Positions 9,092 to 17,691 of a stretch of DNA of 64,000 nucleotides are shown piece after piece. The translations under genes and the position numbers were made by a program. Position 1 is the stretch's first letter. Each line of letters starts with the position of its first letter. Under the pieces are notes generated by a model. It ran no database searches and was not told the DNA's origin. It saw nothing but the letters and a program-made list of their open reading frames with translations. The stretch is from Halomonas sp. ALS9 (GTDB lineage Bacteria > Pseudomonadota > Gammaproteobacteria > Pseudomonadales > Halomonadaceae), in assembly GCF_001651035.1 (NCBI RefSeq), contig NZ_LXRG01000173.1, forward strand, positions 186,001 through 250,000. The letters are read 5' to 3'.

Positions 9092-10153
9092 TTAAGCGGC
9101 GCTATTTTTCAGCGTCGCCATATCGATCACAAAGCGATAGCGAACGTCGCCTTTTTCCATCCGCTCAAAGCCCTCATTAATCTTATTGATATCGAGCATT
9201 TCAATATCGCAAGTAATGCCCTGATCGGCACACAGTTGGAGCAGCTCTTCGGTTTCAGCAATGCCGCCAATCAACGAACCGGCAACCACACGACGCTTAA
9301 AAACCAGATTAAAGGCTTCAATAGCAGGCTCAATGGGCTCCAGTAGGCCAACAATAATATGCGTACCGTCATACTTAAGCGACGTTAAGTATGGGTTAAG
9401 ATCGTGCTGTACAGGCACGGTGTCGAGCATGAAGTCGAAGGTTTCCGCCACGGCATCCATCTGCGCCTGATCGCTGGAAACGACGACGTGATCAGCACCG
9501 TTACGCTTCGCTTCGTCAACTTTGGCGTCGGAGCGGGTGAAAACCGTTACCTCAGCGCCCAGTGCTTTCGCCAGTTTAACGCCCATATGGCCTAAGCCGC
9601 CCATACCAATCACACCGACTTTATGGCCTTTACCTACGCCGTGATGCTTAAGCGGTGAATAGGTCGTCACACCGGCACACAGAATCGGCGCTGCTGAGGC
9701 TAAATCGATGCCATCGGGCATTTGCAGCACAAAGTGCTCGCTCACCACGATAGAGTCAGAGTAGCCCCCCTGGGTCATGGTGCCATCTTGGCGGTCTTCG
9801 CTGCCGTAGGTCATGGTGAAACCTTCCAGACAGTACTGCTCTACGCCGTCTTTACAGGCCGCGCAGGTACGGCACGAATCCACCATGCAACCTACGCCCA
9901 CCAAGTCACCGGCTTTAAAACGAGAGACTTTATCGCCAACGGAGGTCACACGGCCGACAATTTCATGGCCGGGAACCACGGGATATTGGCTCATGCCCCA
10001 GTCATTGCGGGCAAAGTGCAGATCGCTGTGACAGACGCCGCAGTAGAGAATTTCGATCGCTACGTCATCCGGACGTGGCTGACGACGATCAAACGTAAAC
10101 GGTGCTAAAGGCTTATCGTTAGCAAATGCCGCATAGGATAATGCTTGGCTCAT
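9092..10153 (-). CDS. Zinc-dependent NAD(P)-linked alcohol dehydrogenase, YahK/CAD type
   Basis: This cytosolic medium-chain dehydrogenase probably reduces aldehydes with NADPH. Its N-terminal half carries the catalytic zinc site (CGVCHSDLH, GHEIVGRV) and the structural zinc cysteines (CRTCAACKDGVEQYC). The Rossmann motif is GMGGLGHMG. It resembles E. coli YahK closely in motif order and length. I chose the ATG at 10153 (353 residues, MSQALSY) because GGAG lies eight bases upstream; an upstream ATG lacks such a site. A YqhC-like AraC gene is divergent, suggesting aldehyde-responsive control. Confidence 0.93.
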   Translation of the reverse strand: MSQALSYAAFANDKPLAPFTFDRRQPRPDDVAIEILYCGVCHSDLHFARNDWGMSQYPVVPGHEIVGRVTSVGDKVSRFKAGDLVGVGCMVDSCRTCAACKDGVEQYCLEGFTMTYGSEDRQDGTMTQGGYSDSIVVSEHFVLQMPDGIDLASAAPILCAGVTTYSPLKHHGVGKGHKVGVIGMGGLGHMGVKLAKALGAEVTVFTRSDAKVDEAKRNGADHVVVSSDQAQMDAVAETFDFMLDTVPVQHDLNPYLTSLKYDGTHIIVGLLEPIEPAIEAFNLVFKRRVVAGSLIGGIAETEELLQLCADQGITCDIEMLDINKINEGFERMEKGDVRYRFVIDMATLKNSAA

Positions 10154-10400
10154 CGGTAGGGCTCCATATGTCTTCAAAACTAGACGTTAAAAGGCTGACT
10201 TAAAAATCAGCTTTCAATGTCAGCAATATTTCCCCGCGTGCGAGGCATGTCGACAGTATTGGCCTAATCCATGCGGATAGCGATGAACGAAGCTACGTCA
10301 TTTTTGCCCATTACTCCGATACCACGTAATAAAATAACAAAAAAAAGCCATAAATCGTTATGATTATACAAAAGCCACCAGAAACCAGAGAGAAACAACC

Positions 10401-11294
10401 ATGGCCTCTTCCGCCCAGGCTGGCAATGCGCTGGCTGCCGTTATTGCGCCACTGATTAAAAGCGACGGCATCAATGGCACCCCGCTAGACGGCGTCTCGT
10501 TACTCTGCTTAAGCCGCCACCAGGTGCGTACGCCGCTCCTCTACGAGCCGAGCCTGACCATCATTGCCCAGGGGCGCAAAATGGGCTATCTCGGTGATCG
10601 CGAAATCTATTACGACCCCGGCCACTACTTAGTCCAAACGCTACCACTGCCCTTTGAGTGCGAAACCTATGGCTCACCGGAAGCGCCATTGCTGGGCATA
10701 TCGGTACGCCTGGATCCCGCACTTTTAAGCGAGATGGTAACGGCGATGGGTGATAACGGTGGACACGCCCAGGCACCGTTGCCGATGGCCTCGGTGGCGA
10801 TGACAGAAGGCATGCAGGAGGCCGTACTGCGCTTGGCGCGCACGCTAAATGAAGCGGTGGAGTGTAGCACCATGGGCACAGCACGCATTCGCGATGTGGT
10901 GTTTGAAGCGCTAAAGGGCGCACAGGGCCCCGCTTTACGGGCGCTGGTAATGGGACATGGAAACTATTCACGCATCGTGCAGGTGCTATCTAAGCTACAC
11001 CGACATTTTGCCGACGACTTTAGCGTGGAACAGTTGGCCGCCCAGGCCAATATGAGTCCGTCGACGTTTCACCATCACTTTAAGCAGATTACCCGCTCAT
11101 CCCCGGCTCAATACTTAAAACGGCTGCGCTTAATCAAAGCGCAGCAGTTGCTGTTGCAAGATAATCACAACGTTAATCAGGCCGCTGCGGCGGTAGGTTA
11201 CCGCAGCGTGCCTCAGTTTAGCCGCGACTATAAGCGCTACTTTGGCGAACCGCCGCTGCAGCACCGCCGTCAAGAGCAAGCATTAAGGGCCTGA
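10401..11294 (+). CDS. AraC-family regulator, YqhC-like
   Basis: This 297-residue regulator has an N-terminal AraC_N ligand/oligomerisation domain (about residues 25-180, PSLTIIAQGRK) and a C-terminal double HTH (about 195-290, MSPSTFHHHFKQITRSSP and RDYKRYFGEPP). Domain layout matches E. coli YqhC, which activates aldehyde reductase genes in response to glyoxal-like electrophiles. Here it is divergent from an alcohol dehydrogenase across 247 bases, so that gene is the probable target. The intergenic region includes a small inverted repeat GCTGA/TCAGC at 10194-10211. Confidence 0.9.
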   Translation: MASSAQAGNALAAVIAPLIKSDGINGTPLDGVSLLCLSRHQVRTPLLYEPSLTIIAQGRKMGYLGDREIYYDPGHYLVQTLPLPFECETYGSPEAPLLGISVRLDPALLSEMVTAMGDNGGHAQAPLPMASVAMTEGMQEAVLRLARTLNEAVECSTMGTARIRDVVFEALKGAQGPALRALVMGHGNYSRIVQVLSKLHRHFADDFSVEQLAAQANMSPSTFHHHFKQITRSSPAQYLKRLRLIKAQQLLLQDNHNVNQAAAAVGYRSVPQFSRDYKRYFGEPPLQHRRQEQALRA

Positions 11295-11298
11295 GCTA

Positions 11299-11724
11299 TT
11301 ATTTGGCAAAGACCTGGCTCATATCCTTAAACGCCTTAAACTCCAGAGCATTTCCACACGGGTCGAGCAGGAACATAGTGGCTTGCTCGCCGACTTCACC
11401 TTTAAAACGAATATACGGTTCAATCACAAACTGTGTATCCCGCGCTTTCAGGCGCTCGGCCAAGGCTTCCCACTCGTCCCACGCTAAGATAACGCCAAAG
11501 TGCGGTACCGGTACGTTATGCCCATCGACCGGATTGGTGTGCGCACTCTCTTGCCCTGGCGTTTTGGGCTGCTCATGAATAACCAACTGGTGGCCGAAAA
11601 AATTAAAGTCGACCCACTGTTCACTGGAACGCCCTTCTTCCAAACCAAACACATCGTTATAAAACGTCCTCGCCAGCGCTACATCGTAAACAGGAATCGC
11701 CAGATGGAAGGGTGAAAGGCTCAT
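11299..11724 (-). CDS. VOC-family (glyoxalase/dioxygenase fold) protein
   Basis: This small cytosolic protein has the vicinal-oxygen-chelate fold: [23 protein letters not shown] at the start and [13 protein letters not shown] near the end supply the usual His and Glu metal ligands. The substrate is unknown. The start at 11724 (MSLSPFH, 141 residues) is chosen because GGAG lies seven bases upstream; the upstream ATG five codons earlier has none. It converges on the AraC gene with only four bases between stops and is divergent from a LysR gene, its likely regulator. Confidence 0.88.
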   Translation of the reverse strand: MSLSPFHLAIPVYDVALARTFYNDVFGLEEGRSSEQWVDFNFFGHQLVIHEQPKTPGQESAHTNPVDGHNVPVPHFGVILAWDEWEALAERLKARDTQFVIEPYIRFKGEVGEQATMFLLDPCGNALEFKAFKDMSQVFAK

Positions 11725-11857
11725 GATCATTCTCCACATTATTGGGTTTTATGAAGTTCGCGGGCACTTTATGCGGCCTCGCTGTGTTCATCCTAGGGCG
11801 GCGCATGGGAAAATAAAATCAATAACTATTTGGCTGATTCACAAAAGGGATTGATCA

Positions 11858-12742
11858 ATGATCCGCGAGCTAAAAACGCTGATTGCGGTCGCACAGGAAG
11901 GCACCTTTGCCTCAGCGGGCAACAAAATTGGCCTCACCCAAGCGGCGGTTAGCGCACAAATGAAGCGCCTTGAGGAAGAACTGGGTATCGCCCTGTTTGA
12001 GCGTAAAGGGCGCGCCGCTATATTGACCCCACGGGGGCAAGAGACATTAAAGCAAGCCCACGCCCTGCTCACCCTCTACAGCACGCTGGGTGAAACTACT
12101 GCGGGCCAGCCAGCAACACAAAGGGTTAATATTGGCGCCATTGCATCGATACAGCGCTCGCTACTACCCAATGCGCTGGCGCGCTTTCATAACACCTATC
12201 GCGACTGCCGCACCCGTGTGGTGCCTGGGCTCTCCATGGAATTGGTGAATCAAGTCGACGCTGGCGAGCTGGATATGGCGGTGATTATTCGTCCCCCCTT
12301 TACGCTGCATAGCGATTTGCGCTGGACGCCCCTTGCACACGAGCCATTTCGGCTGATTGTGCCGCGCCATATTGATGGCGACCAGTGGCGGGAGCTGATC
12401 ACTCGCCAGCCGTTTGTGCGCTACGACCGCGCTTCCTTTGGTGGCCGGCAGGTAGACCGCTTCCTACGTAACAACCACTGCAACGTGTGCGAGGTCTGCG
12501 AAGTCGATGAACTAGAGGCCATCGTGAAACTGGTCGCCAAAGGCGTCGGCGTTGCGCTGGTGCCCCAGGCGATTGCGCAGCAGCGTTGGCCAGCGGGAGT
12601 GCGGGCGATTGATTTAGGCGAGCGAACGTTTCACCGCGATATAGGGCTGATTCATCCCACCAGTGGCCACTTGAGTGAACCCGCCCGGGCGCTGGCCCAA
12701 TTGATTGGCGAAATAGCCCAGCAGCCTGATAATGGCGTCTAA
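11858..12742 (+). CDS. LysR-family transcriptional regulator
   Basis: This 294-residue regulator has an N-terminal winged HTH (LKTLIAVAQEGTFASAGNKI, residues 4-62) and a LysR substrate domain from about residue 88 on. It is divergent from the VOC gene with a 133-base gap, the classical position for a LysR regulator and its target. The inducer cannot be told from sequence. Its stop codon lies inside a 15-bp tandem duplication. Confidence 0.92.
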   Translation: MIRELKTLIAVAQEGTFASAGNKIGLTQAAVSAQMKRLEEELGIALFERKGRAAILTPRGQETLKQAHALLTLYSTLGETTAGQPATQRVNIGAIASIQRSLLPNALARFHNTYRDCRTRVVPGLSMELVNQVDAGELDMAVIIRPPFTLHSDLRWTPLAHEPFRLIVPRHIDGDQWRELITRQPFVRYDRASFGGRQVDRFLRNNHCNVCEVCEVDELEAIVKLVAKGVGVALVPQAIAQQRWPAGVRAIDLGERTFHRDIGLIHPTSGHLSEPARALAQLIGEIAQQPDNGV

Positions 12743-12768
12743 GGTGTTTCGTTCTAAGGTGTTTCGTT
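12739..12768 (+). repeat. Perfect 15-bp tandem duplication over the LysR stop codon
   Basis: CTAAGGTGTTTCGTT occurs twice back to back (12739-12753, 12754-12768). The first copy contains the LysR stop TAA at 12740-12742, and the second repeats the TAA in the same frame. Confidence 0.95.
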
Positions 12769-12789
12769 CAATTTCTAAAGAGGCAATGC

Positions 12790-13023
12790 ATGAAACCAGA
12801 GGATCTGGAAAAATTAGTGACTCGCACCATGCCCTTCGGCAAATATGAGGGCCGCCTTATCGCCGACCTACCCGGCCCCTATTTAAACTGGTTTGCTAGG
12901 GAAGGGTTTCCCTCAGGGGAAATTGGCCAGTTGCTGCATTTGATGCACGAAATTGACCACAATGGTCTTGGCCCGCTGCTTGATCCGCTGCGAAAAACGC
13001 CTAGCCAACGTGGCGAAAGTTAG
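12790..13023 (+). CDS. DUF3820 family protein
   Basis: This 77-residue cytosolic protein has the DUF3820 core MPFGKYEGRLIADLPGPYL (residues 14-32) and LNWFAREGFPSGEIGQLL after it. The family is widespread in gammaproteobacteria, and the biochemical role is unknown to me. An RBS AAAGAGG lies before the ATG. The last bases overlap the stop of the convergent gene at 13020 by four bases. Confidence 0.85.
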   Translation: MKPEDLEKLVTRTMPFGKYEGRLIADLPGPYLNWFAREGFPSGEIGQLLHLMHEIDHNGLGPLLDPLRKTPSQRGES

Positions 13024-13379
13024 GGCTGATCGCTTTTATCATCGTTGACACGCTCTGTTAGGGCGCGCTGAAACTCAGCGTAGTAAGCCGCCTTGTGCTG
13101 TGCAGTATCCGCAGGAAAGCGGCCTAAGGCGACCGCCAGTTCAAAAAAGCCAGCCGCAGGTAAACCGTCGCCCCGGCGGCTGACGACCAGCGCTGCAATG
13201 AAAGGCTTATGGTGTGCGGCGTCTTCGCGCATTAACTGCTCTAATGTCTGGGTGACTTGAGCGATGGTGCGCGGTGGTGTGAGTGCCAGTGCGCTCGCCA
13301 CCTGCTGATACGTCATTGGCAGGGCTTCACGCGGAACACTAAGCAGTAGCTGGCGGAGAGCGGCGACGTTATCGGTCAT
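13020..13379 (-). CDS. Conserved-looking hypothetical protein
   Basis: This predicted protein of about 119 residues has no membrane segment or signal peptide. The N-terminal half (MTYQQVASALALTPP...IAQVTQTLEQLM) looks like a small helical, MGMT- or HTH-like fold, followed by a Gly-containing segment SRRGDGLPAAGFF and a charged C-terminus. I do not recognise a family with certainty. The start at 13379 is preceded by AGGA five bases upstream, and an upstream in-frame ATG at 13421 has a weaker context. It is convergent with the DUF3820 gene (four-base overlap). Confidence 0.7.
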   Translation of the reverse strand: MTDNVAALRQLLLSVPREALPMTYQQVASALALTPPRTIAQVTQTLEQLMREDAAHHKPFIAALVVSRRGDGLPAAGFFELAVALGRFPADTAQHKAAYYAEFQRALTERVNDDKSDQP

Positions 13380-13427
13380 ATACATCCTATCGTCAGGTTT
13401 TAACACGTTCACATTGCCCATTAACGC

Positions 13428-13540
13428 AGTGTTTGTGCTAAGAAGTGTTTGTGCTAAGAAGTGTTTTTGCTGAGAAGTGTTTGTGCGAATAAGTCTCTGT
13501 GCTAAGCAGACGTTGTACTAAGAGTAGCGAAGTACTAAGA
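13428..13540 (+). repeat. Seven-unit tandem array of a 16-bp element
   Basis: The unit AGTGTTTGTGCTAAGA is perfect in the first two copies (13428-13443, 13444-13459). It then decays through AGTGTTTTTGCTGAGA, AGTGTTTGTGCGAATA, AGTCTCTGTGCTAAGC and AGACGTTGTACTAAGA to a 17-bp seventh unit. The period is almost strictly 16. The array fills the spacer between divergent genes starting at 13379 and 13572, so it may lie in both promoters. Confidence 0.92.
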
Positions 13541-13571
13541 GTAGCGAAATACGCTTTATTAAGGAGTGAAC

Positions 13572-14339
13572 ATGGTAACGCGACTAACCAAGGCAGACCC
13601 TCAAGGCAGCCGCTGGCCAAGCGTGCTGGCTGGCTTGGCTATGCTGATGATAGCAGCAGCGGCACTGATGATGGCAGGTGCAGGGCCTGCTTATCGTAGC
13701 GAACTTATCAGCCTAAGCGAGGCGTTTAGCTTACTGCGCAACGGCGTCTATGTCGCTGGAGGGGCGATAGCGATGAGTATTGTCGCGCTGCTGTTTAGCA
13801 TGCTGACTCGCCGTTCTAAGCCCGCATTAATGGCCACTCTGGTTATCATCGCCGCTGCAGCACTGCTTTACGTACCCTGGCAGCATTGGCAGCGTGCCCA
13901 ACAAGTGCCCGCGATTCACGATATCACCACAGACACGCAGAACCCGCCTGCCTTTGAAGCCTTAGCTGCCGCACGGGAAGCCGCACCTAACGCCGTCGAC
14001 TACCCCGGCGAAGCCACCGCCCAGCAACAGCAAGCAGCCTACCCCTATATCAAGCCATTGATCTTAGACGAAGCCCCGCAAATGGTGCTGGCTGCCGCTC
14101 AAGCTGAGGCCGAAGAGGCTGGCTGGCGCATCGCTCGAATTACCGACAATCATATAGAAGCCACCGCGACTACGCGCTGGTTTGGCTTTGAGGATGACGT
14201 GGTCATTCGCTTAACCGAGATTGAAAACGGTGTGCAGGTGGATATGCGCTCGGCGTCACGTTTAGGTGCCAGCGATGTGGGCACCAATGCGGCACGTATC
14301 AAACAGTTTTTAACTGCTTTAGAAGCGCGACTTAAGTGA
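13572..14339 (+). CDS. DUF1499 domain membrane protein
   Basis: This 255-residue protein has three N-terminal hydrophobic segments (about residues 15-38, 60-80, 88-108) and a soluble C-terminal DUF1499 domain of about 130 residues ending in a conserved SRLGASDVGTNAARIKQFL region. The function of the family is unknown. The start is ATG 13572, five bases after AAGGAG; a GTG six bases earlier would overlap the RBS. The 16-bp tandem array lies directly upstream. Confidence 0.85.
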   Translation: MVTRLTKADPQGSRWPSVLAGLAMLMIAAAALMMAGAGPAYRSELISLSEAFSLLRNGVYVAGGAIAMSIVALLFSMLTRRSKPALMATLVIIAAAALLYVPWQHWQRAQQVPAIHDITTDTQNPPAFEALAAAREAAPNAVDYPGEATAQQQQAAYPYIKPLILDEAPQMVLAAAQAEAEEAGWRIARITDNHIEATATTRWFGFEDDVVIRLTEIENGVQVDMRSASRLGASDVGTNAARIKQFLTALEARLK

Positions 14340-14360
14340 CCGTAGTGGTAACCCTTTTTC

Positions 14361-14729
14361 TTAATGCAGTGGGTCGCAGCCATTGCCGCCCTCACGAGCT
14401 AAAATTTGCTCAGCGTCTAGGGTGGCGATAGGTACTTGGTGCTGGGTGGGAATATCACCCGTCAACTGAAGCGCCTGGTAACGCAGGGCGCAAACGCGCA
14501 AAAAAGAGGTGAAGTTCCCCAAATCGTGCCCAGCGTCTATTGACTCATGATAAAGCCGGGTAATCATTTGGGCCGTGTTCATTCCATCTCGTTGGGCAAT
14601 CTCTTCAAGTATGTGCCAGAAATAATTCTCCATGCGCACACTGGTGACCATGCCATCGATGCGCAGCGAGTGTGTCGCACTGCGCCACAGCTCCGGGTCG
14701 GCTTGAATAAAGAGTTTACACATGGGCAT
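14361..14729 (-). CDS. Ribbon-helix-helix domain protein
   Basis: This 122-residue protein carries a central RHH_4-type segment SLRIDGMVTSVRMENYFW...LEEIAQRDGMNTAQMITRLY (residues 22-65), which is the usual beta-helix-helix layout of the family. The C-terminal part is less conserved. It is likely a DNA-binding regulator, with unknown target. Two ATGs (14729 and 14723) share a GAGAGA upstream region, so the exact start is uncertain by two codons. It converges with the DUF1499 gene. Confidence 0.75.
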   Translation of the reverse strand: MPMCKLFIQADPELWRSATHSLRIDGMVTSVRMENYFWHILEEIAQRDGMNTAQMITRLYHESIDAGHDLGNFTSFLRVCALRYQALQLTGDIPTQHQVPIATLDAEQILAREGGNGCDPLH

Positions 14730-14757
14730 TGTCTCTCGGAGTATTTGTATTCACTCG

Positions 14758-14790
14758 AATTATTAGCATAGCGGCAATTATTAGCACAGC
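14758..14790 (+). repeat. Imperfect 15-bp direct repeat, period 18
   Basis: AATTATTAGCATAGC (14758-14772) recurs as AATTATTAGCACAGC (14776-14790), with one mismatch. It lies in the spacer between two minus-strand genes, upstream of the RHH gene. Confidence 0.8.
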
Positions 14791-14820
14791 AAATAAAAGC
14801 GCCCAGCGAGTACTGGGCGC
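14791..14820 (-). terminator. Intrinsic terminator of the DJ-1/PfpI gene
   Basis: On the minus strand GCGCCCAG, a six-base loop and CTGGGCGC are followed by TTTTATTT. It lies 28 bases after the stop of the gene ending at 14848. Confidence 0.85.
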
Positions 14821-14847
14821 AAATGGCGTTAGGTTACCGCGTCAAGC

Positions 14848-15417
14848 TCACTTATTCAGTAGCGTCATAAACTGCGCAAGCCAGGCTGGGTGGGCAGGCC
14901 ACGCCGGGGCAGTAACCAAGTTGCCATCGGTTACCGCATCGGTCACTTCCAGGTCGGCAAAGCGGCCACCTGCGAGCTCTACCTCCGGTTGGCAGGCCGG
15001 ATACGCAGAACACTGCCGACCTTCCAGCACTTTGGCAGCGGCTAATAGCTGAGCGCCGTGACAAATCGCCGCCACGGGCTTGTTGGTCTCAAAAAAGTGC
15101 TGAACCATGGTTAGCACCTCTTTGTTCAAGCGAAGATATTCAGGTGCACGTCCACCAGGCACCACCAAGGCGTCGTAATCGGCGGGGTTGATGCTGGCAA
15201 AATCGGCATTCAGGGCAAAGCGATGGCCAGGCTTTTCAGAGTAGGTCTGATCGCCTTCAAAGTCATGGATCGCGGTCGCCACGGTATCGCCCGAGGCTTT
15301 CCCGGGGCAGACAGCGTCAACATGGTGTCCGACGGCCATGAGTGCCTGAAATGGCACCATGGTTTCATAATCTTCAGTGAAATCGCCGGTGATCATTAAA
15401 ATGCGCTTGCTGCTCAT
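14848..15417 (-). CDS. DJ-1/PfpI family protein
   Basis: This 189-residue single-domain protein of the class I glutamine-amidotransferase-like fold has the nucleophile elbow [10 protein letters not shown] with Cys119-His120 and a conserved acidic residue in GDFTEDYE (residue 15 or 16). These features are shared with PfpI-type stress proteins, glyoxalase III and related hydrolases; the precise activity is unknown. The start at 15417 follows AGGAG by seven bases; 28 upstream in-frame codons do not look like family sequence and are excluded. A terminator follows. Confidence 0.9.
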   Translation of the reverse strand: MSSKRILMITGDFTEDYETMVPFQALMAVGHHVDAVCPGKASGDTVATAIHDFEGDQTYSEKPGHRFALNADFASINPADYDALVVPGGRAPEYLRLNKEVLTMVQHFFETNKPVAAICHGAQLLAAAKVLEGRQCSAYPACQPEVELAGGRFADLEVTDAVTDGNLVTAPAWPAHPAWLAQFMTLLNK

Positions 15418-15532
15418 CTCAGTGCTCCTCTTCTTTATTGATCTTATGGTTATTGATCGAGTGTTTGAGCACACGCGGGGCGTGTAGAGAGAGACTAGCA
15501 AGCGCTTTCCGGCAATGGGTAGTAATTGCCTA

Positions 15533-17632
15533 CTACTGAGTAACTTCCTGCTGCTGCGGAAGAGCTAGATGCCGCTGCCCTGCTGTGTCACTGACACGGA
15601 AACGCCCTACCAGTGAATGCATATCACCGGCACGATCATCCAGCGTATGGCTGGCAGTGGTCGCTTCCTGCACCAACCGGGCATTCTGGTGGGTTACCTG
15701 ATCCAACTGCGAAATTGCCTGATTGATCTGATCGATCCCAGCCGATTGCTCATGGGTCGCCCCCGCAATCTCGGTAACGTAACGCGTTACCTCACTCAGG
15801 CTATCAATGATTTCCTGCAGGTGCTTACTAGAGGCGTTCACGAGCTGCTCGCCTTCACTCACTTTGGCGACACTGTCGTCTACCAAATGGCGAATTTGGG
15901 CCGCTTCTTCGGCGCTGCGTCCGGCTAATTTACGCACTTCCTGGGCCACCACAGCAAACCCACGCCCCTGTTCACCCGCTCGCGCGGCTTCAACAGAAGC
16001 GTTGAGCGCCAGTAAGTTGGTTTGAAAGGCAATATCGTCAATGGCTTTAATGATCGAGGTAATCTTTTCGCTCGCCTCGCGAATATCGCCCATCGCCGCT
16101 GTCGTGCGCGTTGACACATCGCCTGCCGCACGGGCGCGCTGATCAACATTGCCGCTAGCGTCTTTGGCCTGATCAGCGTACTCAGCGGTTTGTTTCACCG
16201 TGGCAGTAATCTGTTCAAGGCTTGAAGCCGTTTCCGCCAACGATGCCGCCTGCTGGTCAGTACGCTGGGAGAGGTTCTCATTACCTGCAGCAATTTGCCG
16301 GCTGCTGGCCGCAATAGCTTCGGAGCTTTCACGAATTTGCGCCACCATGCCTTCAAAGGTCTCCATCATATTATTAAACGCATGAGCAGTTTGGCCCACT
16401 TCATCGTTGCGCTTAAGCTCAAGACGCTTAGAGAGGTCGGCATTTTCCCCTGCGGCGCCGCTGATGCTTTCCATTTGCTGACGCATTGCCACTAGCGGCC
16501 CCAGCACACGCACCATGGTACGCCAGCCAAAAATCGCCAGCAGTGCGATAACCGCCAAAGTGACCATAATCAGTAACGTGCGACCAGCATTGGCCAGGGT
16601 CTCTGCTTGCGTTGCGGCGCTATCCGCCTGCCCAACGGTATATGCTTCAACATCACTCAAAGCATCACGCATTTGATTCGTCGCTTGGGCCACACTGGTG
16701 AGCGCAGCTTTCACCAGTTCATGTTGCGCTAGCTGTTGCAAGCGAAGTTCATACACAGCGTTGTCATCGGACACCATCAACCCTTCAAGCTCAACGATGA
16801 CATCATCTAAGGCAAGAATTAGCGCGCGCTGCTCTACTCCGGTACTGGGCGCCTCGGCGATCGCCGCTAATGACTGGCGGGCAAGTCCCACCTGTTGGGC
16901 AATTTCATTATAACGAAGGTTGACCAGAGCATCGGCACTGCCTGTTTGCATCATCTGGCGGCCAAGATCGGATAGCTGCGCCAACGCCATTCGCGCGTTA
17001 CCGCTTAAGCGACCGATATCTGCTTGCGTAGTAAACATGTTATCCAACAACTGGGTTGGTAGCGTGGTCATGCCATCTTCACGCCAAGCCCCCATCAATT
17101 CGCGCTGCTCCTGGCGACTGCGTACCTGCGACAAGGCAGCTCGCCCGGCAATATTTTCCGCACTTAGCATTACTTGAGAGACTAGCGCTTGCATAGCGCT
17201 AATCCGTTCAGCCATCTGTACTTGTAGACTCAGCTCCTCACGACGTACCCTTTCAAGCGCTGTATCGCCTTCCAGCAATGCTTGATAGTGGCTATCTAGT
17301 TCACTTAGGCCTCCTGCTACAACAATCCCACTCAATGCCTGCTGGGCAGTGCGAAAGCGTTCATCTAATTCACTTTGAGCGGTGGCCTCATCAAGGGCTG
17401 TTACGCTTTCTGCCGCAAGCAAATCCGCGTGACGTTGGCCAAACCCTCCCATAGTGAGCACCATGCCACGGCTGGCATCTTCAAGCGGTAGCACCTCACC
17501 GATAATATAACGCTGCGAGTCAATAAGCCGTTGATTGGTCACCCAGCCCGTAGCCGCCAGCACTATGGCGCCCAGCACGGCAGCTAAGAACAGGCTGATC
17601 AACATCGCTCTAATACTTAAGGTTTTTTTCAT
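15533..17632 (-). CDS. Methyl-accepting chemotaxis protein with large helical periplasmic sensor
   Basis: This 699-residue transmembrane chemoreceptor has an N-terminal membrane segment (residues 7-29), a long, mostly helical periplasmic region of about 310 residues compatible with a helical bimodular (HBM) sensor, a second membrane segment (about 345-365), a HAMP domain (about 368-420) and a cytoplasmic signalling domain. The hairpin tip is [21 protein letters not shown] see no C-terminal CheR-docking pentapeptide. It lies 59 bases downstream of an orphan periplasmic binding protein in the same direction, which may be its ligand-presenting partner. Confidence 0.94.
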   Translation of the reverse strand: MKKTLSIRAMLISLFLAAVLGAIVLAATGWVTNQRLIDSQRYIIGEVLPLEDASRGMVLTMGGFGQRHADLLAAESVTALDEATAQSELDERFRTAQQALSGIVVAGGLSELDSHYQALLEGDTALERVRREELSLQVQMAERISAMQALVSQVMLSAENIAGRAALSQVRSRQEQRELMGAWREDGMTTLPTQLLDNMFTTQADIGRLSGNARMALAQLSDLGRQMMQTGSADALVNLRYNEIAQQVGLARQSLAAIAEAPSTGVEQRALILALDDVIVELEGLMVSDDNAVYELRLQQLAQHELVKAALTSVAQATNQMRDALSDVEAYTVGQADSAATQAETLANAGRTLLIMVTLAVIALLAIFGWRTMVRVLGPLVAMRQQMESISGAAGENADLSKRLELKRNDEVGQTAHAFNNMMETFEGMVAQIRESSEAIAASSRQIAAGNENLSQRTDQQAASLAETASSLEQITATVKQTAEYADQAKDASGNVDQRARAAGDVSTRTTAAMGDIREASEKITSIIKAIDDIAFQTNLLALNASVEAARAGEQGRGFAVVAQEVRKLAGRSAEEAAQIRHLVDDSVAKVSEGEQLVNASSKHLQEIIDSLSEVTRYVTEIAGATHEQSAGIDQINQAISQLDQVTHQNARLVQEATTASHTLDDRAGDMHSLVGRFRVSDTAGQRHLALPQQQEVTQ

Positions 17633-17691
17633 TATCTGTTTTCACTTGTGTCAGGGTCTTACAAATAACGTAAGCTTCAGTGGTGTAAGCG

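Noticed and set aside
10194-10211. Inverted repeat GCTGA-N8-TCAGC as operator for the YqhC-like regulator
   Set aside because: Short arms with an AT-rich loop, and AraC proteins usually bind direct repeats; not strong enough to list as a site.
13428-13540. Possible CRISPR array
   Set aside because: Repeat units are contiguous with no spacers, only 16 bp long, decay steadily and have no cas genes nearby.
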